The notes under the pieces were generated by a model that was not told the origin of the DNA, ran no database searches, and was given only the letters and a program-made list of their open reading frames with translations. Position numbers and translations under genes: made by a program. DNA of 64,000 nt from JAWUWD01 sp034112085 (GTDB lineage Bacteria; Bacteroidota; Bacteroidia; Cytophagales; Cyclobacteriaceae): the NCBI GenBank assembly GCA_034112085.1, contig JAWUWD010000050.1, positions 15,060 through 79,059 of the forward strand. Direction: 5' to 3'. Below are positions 33,819-42,072 of the stretch, piece after piece (positions within the stretch are counted from its first letter, which is position 1; every line of letters starts with the position of its first letter).

Positions 33819-35537
33819 CTATTTCAGTGTATTTGAGGCAAGTTCTTTTCTTTCTTGGAAGTGAGTACTCACTTCTTTCAATGAGAATGAATTGAAAGTC
33901 ATTTCTTTGGTCAGCCCACCTTTTCTGCCAACACAAAGGCCATAGTACATATCTGCATAGCTCTCCATCTTGTGTGCATCAGGATTAACGCTGAGTTTGA
34001 CTCCTTGTTCAATTGCATAGTGCACCCACCTCCAGTCCAAATCCAGTCTCCAAGGATTGGCATTGATTTCGATGATAACTCCATATTTAGCACAGGCATC
34101 TATTACTGTTTTATGATCGATAGGATAACCTTTTCTTTTTAAGAGCAGTCGGCCAGTTGGATGGCCTAGCATAGTGGTGAATGGATTGGCAATTGCTGTC
34201 ACTAGTCTTTCAGTAGCTTTTATAATATCCATGTTAAGTCCCGAATGGATAGAAGCTACAATGAAATCAAACGAAGCCAAAACATCATCGTCATAATCGA
34301 GCTTGCCATCTGTTAGAATATCTGATTCGATTCCTTTGAATATTTTGAAAGGTGCTAGTTCAGTATTGAGTTGATCGATCTCTTCATGCTGTTTTTCAAT
34401 GCGATCTTCAAATAGACCATTTGCGTAATAGAAAGCTGACTTGCTGTGATCTGATATACCCAAGTATTCATAGCCCAAGTCACGACATTTTTCAGCCATT
34501 TGGCGGAGACTGTGCTTTCCATCACTCCAGGTAGAATGATTATGAAGCACACCCTTCAAGTCGCTCATTTCAACCAATTTTGGCAGTTTATTATCTTTAG
34601 CAGCTTGCCATTCAAATTGTCCTTCTCTTAGTTCTGGATCTATATATGGAGTCTTCAATAGCTCGTAAGCTTGAGATTCACTGACCAACTTATGCTCTTT
34701 AAGTATTTTATTGAGATTCAAGCCTTCTTTGACGGCTTGGGATAAATGTAAAATACTACCCGTAGTCTGGATCAATACATTGTGAAATTCTTCTTTTTTA
34801 CAAAAACGAATAGCGATTGGAATAGCACCTTCCTTGATTATTCCTCTCCAGTTGAATGGGCCTGACTTTTCAATACGATGTATGAGGAGCTCATGATTTA
34901 TTAGGTAAGATTCTATAGCACTTTTGTCATCAGTCCCAATGATCAATTTTACTTCATTAATTATTTCTAATTTTCTTCTCAATTCGCCTGTGACGTCAAT
35001 TAGTGCAGACGGAAATTTTTGTCTTAACTGATCAGCCAGAGTATTACCGAATGCTTCTGCCACAGAATAATGAAGCTTGTATTTATTGGCTTCAAGATAC
35101 AACAAAGTCTCTTTGATGTTTTGAGCAGTCTTTTCCCCAAAACCTTTGACTTTAGAGAGTTCACCTTTCTCAATACATTCTAATAATCCAGCTGTGTCAG
35201 TGATGTGGAGTTCTTTCCAAATCAGTTTAACTTTCTTAGCACCAATACCTTTGATTGATAGCATGTCAATTACTCCATCGGGAGTCTGCTCTTTCAGAAC
35301 TTCCAACCCTTGTAATTGACCAGAGCTATTAATTTCATCTATAGCTTTTGCTGTGCTTTTCCCAACTCCAGAAATTTTCTCTAGTTCTTCAAGAGATGTT
35401 TCTGCGAGTGATTCATTAAATCTTTCAAGATTGAATATTGCGTTATTATACCCCTTTATTTTGAATTCATTTTCCTCATGCAGCGTCATGAGATCTACAT
35501 AAAATGAAAGGGTCTTGACGAATGTATTATTGTCCAC
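33819..35537 (-). CDS. polX: PolX-family protein with degenerate polymerase site and intact PHP domain
   Basis: A 572-aa protein with helix-hairpin-helix segments (EKISGVGKSTAKAI; LSIKGIGAKKVKLIWKEL; KGFGEKTAQNIKETL). A nucleotidyltransferase-like region contains GELRRKLEIINEVKLIIGTD, where canonical PolX has the metal-binding D-x-D (as DIDF/DLDF) after RR; here the residues are E-V-K-L. The third catalytic Asp site (VDLR type) appears as IPIAIRF. The C-terminal PHP domain is complete: HNHSTWSDGKHS, GISDHSKSAF, GIESDILTDG, ASIHSGL, LGHPTGRLL and NPDAHKM. It therefore probably acts as a 3'-5' exonuclease or phosphoesterase in DNA repair rather than as a polymerase. Confidence 0.9.
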   Translation of the reverse strand: MDNNTFVKTLSFYVDLMTLHEENEFKIKGYNNAIFNLERFNESLAETSLEELEKISGVGKSTAKAIDEINSSGQLQGLEVLKEQTPDGVIDMLSIKGIGAKKVKLIWKELHITDTAGLLECIEKGELSKVKGFGEKTAQNIKETLLYLEANKYKLHYSVAEAFGNTLADQLRQKFPSALIDVTGELRRKLEIINEVKLIIGTDDKSAIESYLINHELLIHRIEKSGPFNWRGIIKEGAIPIAIRFCKKEEFHNVLIQTTGSILHLSQAVKEGLNLNKILKEHKLVSESQAYELLKTPYIDPELREGQFEWQAAKDNKLPKLVEMSDLKGVLHNHSTWSDGKHSLRQMAEKCRDLGYEYLGISDHSKSAFYYANGLFEDRIEKQHEEIDQLNTELAPFKIFKGIESDILTDGKLDYDDDVLASFDFIVASIHSGLNMDIIKATERLVTAIANPFTTMLGHPTGRLLLKRKGYPIDHKTVIDACAKYGVIIEINANPWRLDLDWRWVHYAIEQGVKLSVNPDAHKMESYADMYYGLCVGRKGGLTKEMTFNSFSLKEVSTHFQERKELASNTLK

Positions 35538-35600
35538 AATAGATTGATTTAAGATTAATTCTACAACATCTAAATTATGGAAAATTCATTAGTGAATTGC

Positions 35601-36854
35601 CTATTCTCCCTCGATAATTCTTTCGTCTATTAACTCATCCAGCGTATTGTTAAATTCCTTCACAAACTGATCATAGTATGGACCTGTGCCAGGTCCAGTA
35701 AATCCAGTATGAATGCGTCTAACTTTACCCTGTTTGTCTATGAATATGGTCGTTGGGAATGATGAAATATGGTTAAGCATAGGGAGTGTCTTTGATGCCT
35801 CATCTTTATCAGATGTTCCAGCGATCACAAAATCATACCTCACTCCAAGTTTTCGTTTCATTTTAAATACACGACTTTTTGCGTAATCAAAATCATCTTT
35901 AGCCTCATAGGCAAGCCCAATGACTTCTACACCACGATCTTTGTTCTCGTCATACCAGTTGGTTAAAAACTTTGTCTCATCCATGCAGTTAGGGCACCAA
36001 GTTCCAAAGAGTTGTAGGATCAATACTTTGCCTTTGTACTTGGTATCATTTGGAGTTATGATACTGCCGCTGAGATCAGGAAATTCGAAATAAATGCTGT
36101 CGGAGTCTTCATTGAGATAAGTAAGTCCATCGGCATCGGGAAGTTTTGCAGAATCATTTCTTTCTGCTGTCCATGTTTCATGCCAGCTCTTGCCAGACCA
36201 AAAGTCGCCAGATAAATTTCCGTTTTCATTAAGTTCTGCCTTAAATAAGAATGCATGGCCTCCATCGAATGTGCTTAGAATTACCTCTTTCCCAGCTACC
36301 TGACCTTCTAAATATCGATAATCACCAGTAGGCGTCATGATAGTTCCGGTGAGCATTTCATCTGTTTGTTTTAGAATGGCTATTGCAGCAGTAGTGTCTT
36401 CTTCATGTACAAAGGTGAGTTCCCAGCTGCCAGTGAAATCTTGATCAGGTGTTAATCGGGTCATTTCAAATCTATAATTGACATCGTGAACAGCCTCGAA
36501 AGGCACAGAGTAACCTTTAGTATAATTTTTAGTCCAAGCACCAGTTAGCCGACCATCTTTAATTACTGCTTTTATATCTGCATCGAAAATATGCATAGGT
36601 AAGTAGAGTGAATCACCTGTGATACTCAAAGTGTCAAGTAGCAAACGCTCGTCATCATTGTATAAATAGATTTGTTTGTACCCCTCTTTATCAACTACTT
36701 CAAAGTTGAATGGCAGTTCATGACCTTGAACATCGAGAGTTCCACGCCAGATCCCAGTGGCAAGAGTTGTTGGTTTTTCAGGAGCAGTACAACTAATAAT
36801 TAATGTGACCATTAAGAATAAGAACAAGGAGGTTTTTGATAGTTTTGTGATCAT
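35601..36854 (-). CDS. TlpA-like thioredoxin-fold lipoprotein
   Basis: The frame opens at 36881, but ATG 36854 gives a clean lipoprotein signal (LFLFLMVTLIISCTAPEKP, lipobox IISC); about 417 aa. The N-terminal ~240 residues are strand-rich repeats (ATGIWRGTLDVQGHELPFNF; FTGSWELTFVHEEDTTAA). The last ~150 are a TlpA/ResA thioredoxin domain with active site GTWCPNCMDE and the cis-Pro region SSFPTTIFIDKQG. Such proteins reduce disulfides or cytochrome c apoproteins in the periplasm; WCPNC is a normal variant of the redox centre. Confidence 0.88.
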   Translation of the reverse strand: MITKLSKTSLFLFLMVTLIISCTAPEKPTTLATGIWRGTLDVQGHELPFNFEVVDKEGYKQIYLYNDDERLLLDTLSITGDSLYLPMHIFDADIKAVIKDGRLTGAWTKNYTKGYSVPFEAVHDVNYRFEMTRLTPDQDFTGSWELTFVHEEDTTAAIAILKQTDEMLTGTIMTPTGDYRYLEGQVAGKEVILSTFDGGHAFLFKAELNENGNLSGDFWSGKSWHETWTAERNDSAKLPDADGLTYLNEDSDSIYFEFPDLSGSIITPNDTKYKGKVLILQLFGTWCPNCMDETKFLTNWYDENKDRGVEVIGLAYEAKDDFDYAKSRVFKMKRKLGVRYDFVIAGTSDKDEASKTLPMLNHISSFPTTIFIDKQGKVRRIHTGFTGPGTGPYYDQFVKEFNNTLDELIDERIIEGE

Positions 36855-36886
36855 CGAAGTTGGTTTATAGAATAGGCTCAACGATA

Positions 36887-36894
36887 CAAAAGTA
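36887..36894 (-). promoter_or_regulatory. Putative -7 element of the TlpA-like gene promoter
   Basis: The minus-strand sequence TACTTTTG fits TAnnTTTG, 32 bases before ATG 36854 and upstream of the longer ATG 36881, which supports the shorter start. The -33 is weak. Confidence 0.4.
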
Positions 36895-36898
36895 TAAA

Positions 36899-38086
36899 AT
36901 GTTCAAAGGATTAAAAGTATTAGAGCTAGCATCTGTTTTGGCAGGGCCAAGTGTAGGGCAATTTTTTGCTGAACTTGGCGCGGAAGTCATCAAGGTTGAG
37001 AACCCTAAAACTCATGGTGACGTCACTAGATCATGGAAATTACCCACTGAATCTCAAGAACAAAACTCTGCCTATTTTTCCGCAATCAACAGTGGAAAAA
37101 AATCTATAGGAATTGATATTAGCAAAGAAGAAGGTAAGTCGATCATTCATAGATTGGTAGAACAGATGGATGTTGTTTTGGTGAGTTATAAGCCTGGTGA
37201 TGCTGAAAAGTTGGGGATGGACTACACTACACTTAAAAATTACAAAGGTGATATTATTTATGGACATATTACGGGATACGGTGTAGATGACTCCCGTGTA
37301 GGATACGATGCGATCATACAGGCAGAGTCTGGGTTTATGTATATGAATGGTGAACCAAATGGCGATTCATTGAAAATGCCTGTTGCTCTGGTTGATGTGC
37401 TAGCTGCTCATCAACTGAAGCAAGCATTGTTGCTGGCAATTATTCAGAAGATGAGAACGGGTGAAGGAGACTATGTGACAGTTTCTTTGATCGAATCAGC
37501 AATTTCAGCGCTGGTCAATCAAGCGACTAACTATTTGGTAGCGGGTCAGATTCCTGAAAAGAAAGGGAGTGCACATCCAAATATAGCACCTTATGGAGAG
37601 GCCTTTTCATGTGCTGATGATGTAGCACTTATCTTAGCTGTGGGAAATGATAAACAATTCAAGCTTTTATGTGAAGTGTTAGACGTGGCAGAACTGGCAA
37701 CTGATGAACGATTTGAGAATAATGAACAACGGGTGAAAAACAGAGGAAAGCTAAATGCCTACTTGTCTGAATCATTCAAAATGAAGAATGCAGACGAATG
37801 GTTAGATGACCTAAGACATCTTAAAATACCCAGCGGAAGTATTTTGCCAATGAATCAAGTCTTTGAGCAAAAGATAGCCAAGGAGGTAGTATTGACTGGC
37901 GGAGAAGAGAATGATAAAGTGCAAGGTTTAAGAACTTTTGTAGGGAAGTCTGTGAAAATGGATAAAACTCCCCACCTCGCCCCACCACCTGGCTTCGGGC
38001 AACACACTAAAGAAGTATTATTAGAAAAAAACATTGCTAAAGAATCAGAAATCAATGAATTGAAAGCCATAGGGGTTATTTCTTAA
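36899..38086 (+). CDS. CaiB/BaiF-family CoA-transferase
   Basis: The frame opens at 36860, but ATG 36899 (MFKGLKVLELASVLAG) is the usual family start and avoids overlap with the divergent gene; about 395 aa. Family III CoA-transferase motifs are GPSVGQFFAELGAEVIKVENP, SINSGKKSIGIDI-like AINSGKKSIGIDISKEEG, and GYDAIIQAESGFMYMNGEP, where the catalytic Asp of the family falls in GYDA(I/V)xQ. It moves CoA between carboxylates, for example in aromatic or carnitine-type catabolism. The substrate is unknown. Confidence 0.88.
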   Translation: MFKGLKVLELASVLAGPSVGQFFAELGAEVIKVENPKTHGDVTRSWKLPTESQEQNSAYFSAINSGKKSIGIDISKEEGKSIIHRLVEQMDVVLVSYKPGDAEKLGMDYTTLKNYKGDIIYGHITGYGVDDSRVGYDAIIQAESGFMYMNGEPNGDSLKMPVALVDVLAAHQLKQALLLAIIQKMRTGEGDYVTVSLIESAISALVNQATNYLVAGQIPEKKGSAHPNIAPYGEAFSCADDVALILAVGNDKQFKLLCEVLDVAELATDERFENNEQRVKNRGKLNAYLSESFKMKNADEWLDDLRHLKIPSGSILPMNQVFEQKIAKEVVLTGGEENDKVQGLRTFVGKSVKMDKTPHLAPPPGFGQHTKEVLLEKNIAKESEINELKAIGVIS

Positions 38087-38154
38087 TTAGATTCTCAAGT
38101 ATCGAGAATCTAAAGAGAACTCAAAATATAGATCTAAATGTACTTTTTAGCACA

Positions 38155-38191
38155 AAAGTGTCGAAAAGTGGTAGAAAGTGTCATAAAGTGG
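38155..38191 (+). promoter_or_regulatory. MraZ operator: four AAAGTG(T/G) boxes at 10-base period
   Basis: AAAGTGT (38155-38161), AAAGTGG (38165-38171), AAAGTGT (38175-38181) and AAAGTGG (38185-38191) are separated by 3-base spacers. MraZ is known to bind direct repeats of this type upstream of mraZ in other phyla. The array ends 60 bases before the mraZ ATG and 23 bases before the -7 element, so binding would interfere with RNA polymerase at the dcw promoter. Confidence 0.88.
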
Positions 38192-38213
38192 AGGATTGTG
38201 TCATTTTATTTCC

Positions 38214-38221
38214 TATGTTTG
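38214..38221 (+). promoter_or_regulatory. Putative -7 element of the mraZ/dcw promoter
   Basis: TATGTTTG matches TAnnTTTG, 30 bases before the mraZ start. The -33 position falls at or just after the last MraZ box and lacks a clear TTTG, which would fit a regulated promoter. Confidence 0.55.
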
Positions 38222-38250
38222 TTTTGAGGTAAATAACCACTGTACCCAAA

Positions 38251-38694
38251 ATGTCTTTTTTCACTAGCGAATACGAATGTAAGCTTGATGCGAAAGGTAG
38301 GCTCGTCCTACCCGCCAAGATCAAGGGCAACTTGCCCGAAGCTTCAGGCAATGAGCTAGTTTTACGAAGGGGCTTCGAGCCCTGTCTCATTCTCTACCCC
38401 ATGGTAGAGTTCAAAAAAATATACTCTAAGATTTCAGGTCTTAACGAATTCAACGAGGAGTATAGAAAACTTCAAAGAAATTTTTTTAAAGGAATAGCCA
38501 CAGTGGAACTTGATGGTACAGGTCGGTTTTTGATTCCAAAGCTTATGACTAATTATGCACAGCTTCAAAAAGAGGCAATCGTAGTTGGTATGGGTAATCG
38601 CATAGAGATATGGAATCCAGAACAATATGACAAGTACCTCATCAATGACCCGGGGGAGTTCTCGGCTCTAGCACAGAAGTATCTTGATGCATAA
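38251..38694 (+). CDS. mraZ: Transcriptional regulator MraZ
   Basis: A 147-aa protein with two SpoVT/AbrB-like halves: FTSEYECKLDAKGRLVLPAK (DxKGR motif) and ATVELDGTGRFLIPKLM (DxxGR motif). It binds the repeated boxes upstream of its own gene and represses the division/cell-wall cluster. It is the first gene of the cluster and lies 5 bases before rsmH. Confidence 0.96.
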   Translation: MSFFTSEYECKLDAKGRLVLPAKIKGNLPEASGNELVLRRGFEPCLILYPMVEFKKIYSKISGLNEFNEEYRKLQRNFFKGIATVELDGTGRFLIPKLMTNYAQLQKEAIVVGMGNRIEIWNPEQYDKYLINDPGEFSALAQKYLDA

Positions 38695-38699
38695 GGGCT

Positions 38700-39605
38700 A
38701 TGAGCAAATACCATAAACCGGTCATGTTGCAAGAATGTCTAGAAGGCTTAGCAATAAAGCCTGATGGAGTGTATGTTGATGTCACTTTTGGTGGTGGAGG
38801 ACATGCCAAAGCAATCTTGGAACAGCTCGAAGGAGGAATGCTTTATGCATTTGATCAGGATGAACAAGCTAGAGCAAATGCCGAAGATATAGATAAACGT
38901 TCTTTTACATTGATTGCGTCCAATTTCAGATATATGAAAAGATATCTGAAAATGCATGGTATCACGAAAGTAGATGGCATACTCGCTGATCTCGGAGTTT
39001 CTTCTCACCAGATAGATGACCCAGAACGAGGTTTCTCAACCAGGTTTGATGGAGATCTAGATATGAGAATGGATTTATCTGCTAGCATCAACGCTCAGAC
39101 AGTTATCAATACTTACAATGAGCGGGAATTGCATCGCATATTCGGGATGTATGGTGAGGTTAAGAATGCAAGAACCTTGGCAAGTGCAATAGTAAGCCAA
39201 CGAATCAATAAGCCAATAGATACCGTTGCTGATTTAAAGCAAGTATTGGCCAGATACGCCAAAAGAGGGAAAGAATTCAAATACTACGCACAGGTGTTTC
39301 AAGCGATTCGAATTGAGGTGAATCAAGAGATGAAAGCCTTAGAGGAAATGCTAGAGCAGACAGCAGATGTATTAGGAGAAGGAGGAAGGCTGGTAGTGAT
39401 GTCATATCATTCACTTGAAGATAGAATGGTCAAGAACTTCATCAATAAAGGGAAGATATATGGTGAGCTAGAGAAGGATTTTTACGGTAATGTACTTAAG
39501 CCGCTCAATGCAATCACTAGAAAACCAATGATAGCAACGGCAGATGAAATAAAAGAAAATAATCGTGCGAGAAGCGCGAAACTCAGAATAGCTGAGAAAC
39601 AATAA
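38700..39605 (+). CDS. rsmH: 16S rRNA (cytosine1402-N4)-methyltransferase
   Basis: A 301-aa protein. The motifs are YHKPVMLQECLEGL, the SAM-binding YVDVTFGGGGHAKAILE, LADLGVSSHQIDDPERGFSTR, FQAIRIEVNQEMKALE and VVMSYHSLEDRMVKNF, all typical of MraW/RsmH. It methylates C1402 of 16S rRNA in the decoding centre. It is placed between mraZ and ftsL, as in most bacteria. Confidence 0.97.
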   Translation: MSKYHKPVMLQECLEGLAIKPDGVYVDVTFGGGGHAKAILEQLEGGMLYAFDQDEQARANAEDIDKRSFTLIASNFRYMKRYLKMHGITKVDGILADLGVSSHQIDDPERGFSTRFDGDLDMRMDLSASINAQTVINTYNERELHRIFGMYGEVKNARTLASAIVSQRINKPIDTVADLKQVLARYAKRGKEFKYYAQVFQAIRIEVNQEMKALEEMLEQTADVLGEGGRLVVMSYHSLEDRMVKNFINKGKIYGELEKDFYGNVLKPLNAITRKPMIATADEIKENNRARSAKLRIAEKQ

Positions 39606-39607
39606 TA

Positions 39608-39973
39608 ATGGCAAAGAATACTTTTAAAGTAGGGGATGATGAAAAGAAGGGATCGAGTGTCTTTTCTAAAATGGAGGGTGCAGTAAAGCTTGATAGCCTG
39701 TTTGATGATGGCCTTCCAGTAAAGTATTTACCTAAAATAATGTTTGTAGTGGTCTTGGTGATATTCTACATCGGTAACAATCATTATGGAGAAAAGACGA
39801 TTAGAAAAATCGATAAAACAAAAAGAGAAGTAGAAGACTTAAGAGCAGATTTCACAACGCTTAAAGCAGACTATATGTTTGCCAGTAAACAGTCAGAAGT
39901 GGCTAAGAGAGTGGCATCGCTAGGGCTCGAAGAAAGTATGAAACCTCCATATAAAATAACAATTGTAGAATAG
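39608..39973 (+). CDS. ftsL: FtsL-like division protein
   Basis: A 121-aa bitopic membrane protein. The cytoplasmic N-terminus (~1-42) precedes one membrane helix (IMFVVVLVIFYIGNNHYG) and a periplasmic coiled coil (RKIDKTKREVEDLRADF). Position between rsmH and the ftsI homologue identifies it as the FtsL equivalent, which with FtsB/FtsQ activates septal synthesis. Sequence similarity to well-studied FtsL is low, as is usual. It shares one base with the next gene. Confidence 0.8.
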   Translation: MAKNTFKVGDDEKKGSSVFSKMEGAVKLDSLFDDGLPVKYLPKIMFVVVLVIFYIGNNHYGEKTIRKIDKTKREVEDLRADFTTLKADYMFASKQSEVAKRVASLGLEESMKPPYKITIVE

Positions 39974-42072
39974 TGAATATTAAAAAAGACATAGTACTAA
40001 GGGTTCGTATTGCATTTTTATGCATGGTGATCTTTGCTATGGCTATTCTGTATAAGATCGGGAATATCCAGATCATGGAGGGGGAGAAGTGGGAGGAGCT
40101 AGCAGATCAAATTACTTTCAAAAATAGAACCGTAAAAGCAACTAGAGGCAGTATCTATTCCGATAACGGAAGTTTATTGGCCACTTCGTTGCCATTTTAT
40201 AAAGTGGCGATTGATCCAATCATTGCGAGTGACGCAGTGTATTCTGAGGGAATTGATTCACTCGCTCTATTACTCTCTAAATTCTACGGAGACAGATCAA
40301 AAGAGACCTATAAGCGCAAGATTAATGACGCCAGACTTGCCAATAAGCGATATATCCTACTTAGTAGAAAGCAGATTAACTATCAGGATAAAAAGAAAAT
40401 CAGCCAGTGGCCTATTTTTAAAGAAGGAAGGCTCAAGGGAGGAATCATCTTCGAGAAAGTTGATAAACGCTTCAGACCATTTGAGAGTCTAAGTTTGAGA
40501 ACAATCGGCTATGTCAATGAAGAAGAGCGAGGTATGGTGGGTTTGGAGTATAGCTTCAATGGACAACTTTCTGGAAAAGATGGACAGGCAGTTTATCAAA
40601 AAATATCGGGAGGAACATGGAAGCCGATTTATGATGGTACAGAAGTGAAAACAGAAAATGGTTGGGATATCGAAACTACATTGGATGTAAACCTTCAAGA
40701 TGTTACCGAATCAGCTTTGTTAAAGGCTTTGAATGATCATAGAGCAGATTACGGAACGGCAGTAGTAATGGAGGTAGCCACAGGAGAGATTAAAGCTATG
40801 TCTAACTTGAGTCGTAGTAAAAAAGGCAATTACTACGAACAGTATAATTATGCAGTTGGTCAGCACGGGTTAACAGAGCCAGGATCTACCTTCAAACTCG
40901 CAACAATGATCGCTTTGTTGGAAGAGAAAAACATGAGTTTGAGTGACAGTATAGCCACTGGTAATGGTACTCAGAAATTCTATAAGAATACAGTGACTGA
41001 TCATCATGAAGGAGGTTATGGTACGATCACCATAAAAGAAGCTTTCGAAAAATCTTCGAATGTTGCCATGGCTAAGTTAGTTGATAAGCACTTCGGTACT
41101 AACCCCGAGAAATTCTTACACTACATCGATGGACTGAAAATGTCTACTCCGTTGGGATTTCAGCTTGTCGGTGAGGGTGTGCCTAGAATTAAAAGACCAA
41201 ATGATAGTGATTGGAGTGGGATCACCTTGCCATGGATGGCATATGGCTATGGATTGGAAATGACACCATTACAGATATTATCGTTATACAATGCAGTAGC
41301 TAACAATGGAAAAATGATTCGACCAATATTGGCGAAGTCAGCTAGAAAAGCAGACAAAGTGATGGAAACTTATCATACGACTGTTTTGAATGAGAAGATT
41401 TGCTCAACAAGTACTTTGGCTAAACTGCAGATTATGTTGGAGGGCGTTGTTGAAAGAGGAACTGCAGTAAACATCAAGAATGCAGATTATAAGATTGCTG
41501 GTAAAACAGGAACGGCCCAAATATTAGAGAATGGTAAACATACTAAGAAATATATAACATCATTTGCTGGCTATTTTCCAGCTAAAAGCCCTAAGTACAG
41601 TGCAATCATCGTGGTGAAGAACCCTAAAGGGTATTCTCAGTACGGGAGTAATGTTGCTGCTCCAGTATTCAAAGAAATAGCGGACAATATCTATGCAAGA
41701 GATATTCAGATGCATGAGGCGATGGCAATGGGTAAGTCTGGAGAATATGGCATATTCCCGACAGTGAGAGCTGGGAACAGATCTGATTTGACTGTGCTAT
41801 GTAATGAGCTAGGTATTTCAAATCATGCTGATGTAGAAGATGAGTGGGTAAGAGCAAGTATCAACGCCAATTCGCTCAAGTGGAAAACCAATAAGAACAA
41901 AGAAAACCTTGTGCCCAATGTGCAGGGCATGACTCTGCGCGATGCAATTTATTTATTAGAAAATGAAGGATTAAGTGTTGGATTCAAAGGAAAAGGGAGA
42001 GTCAAGAAGCAATCGATCATAGCAGGAAGAAAAGTGAGAAAAGGGGAACAGATAACTATTGAATTAGGATAA
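39973..42072 (+). CDS. ftsI: Division transpeptidase FtsI (PBP3) with C-terminal PASTA domain
   Basis: A 699-aa class B penicillin-binding protein with a GTG start. It has an N-terminal membrane helix (IAFLCMVIFAMAILYKIG), a dimerisation domain (RGSIYSDNGSLLATSLP) and a transpeptidase domain with nucleophile Ser305 in EPGSTFKLAT, the SSN triad motif (EKSSNVAMAKL) and KTGT (IAGKTGTAQIL). The last ~60 residues are a PASTA domain (VPNVQGMTLRDAIYLLENEG). It crosslinks septal peptidoglycan. It is coupled to ftsL and murE by one-base overlaps. Confidence 0.95.
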   Translation: MNIKKDIVLRVRIAFLCMVIFAMAILYKIGNIQIMEGEKWEELADQITFKNRTVKATRGSIYSDNGSLLATSLPFYKVAIDPIIASDAVYSEGIDSLALLLSKFYGDRSKETYKRKINDARLANKRYILLSRKQINYQDKKKISQWPIFKEGRLKGGIIFEKVDKRFRPFESLSLRTIGYVNEEERGMVGLEYSFNGQLSGKDGQAVYQKISGGTWKPIYDGTEVKTENGWDIETTLDVNLQDVTESALLKALNDHRADYGTAVVMEVATGEIKAMSNLSRSKKGNYYEQYNYAVGQHGLTEPGSTFKLATMIALLEEKNMSLSDSIATGNGTQKFYKNTVTDHHEGGYGTITIKEAFEKSSNVAMAKLVDKHFGTNPEKFLHYIDGLKMSTPLGFQLVGEGVPRIKRPNDSDWSGITLPWMAYGYGLEMTPLQILSLYNAVANNGKMIRPILAKSARKADKVMETYHTTVLNEKICSTSTLAKLQIMLEGVVERGTAVNIKNADYKIAGKTGTAQILENGKHTKKYITSFAGYFPAKSPKYSAIIVVKNPKGYSQYGSNVAAPVFKEIADNIYARDIQMHEAMAMGKSGEYGIFPTVRAGNRSDLTVLCNELGISNHADVEDEWVRASINANSLKWKTNKNKENLVPNVQGMTLRDAIYLLENEGLSVGFKGKGRVKKQSIIAGRKVRKGEQITIELG

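Noticed and set aside
38155..38191. Short direct repeats as a CRISPR array
   Set aside because: The unit is 7 bases with 3-base spacers, directly upstream of mraZ, matching an MraZ operator.
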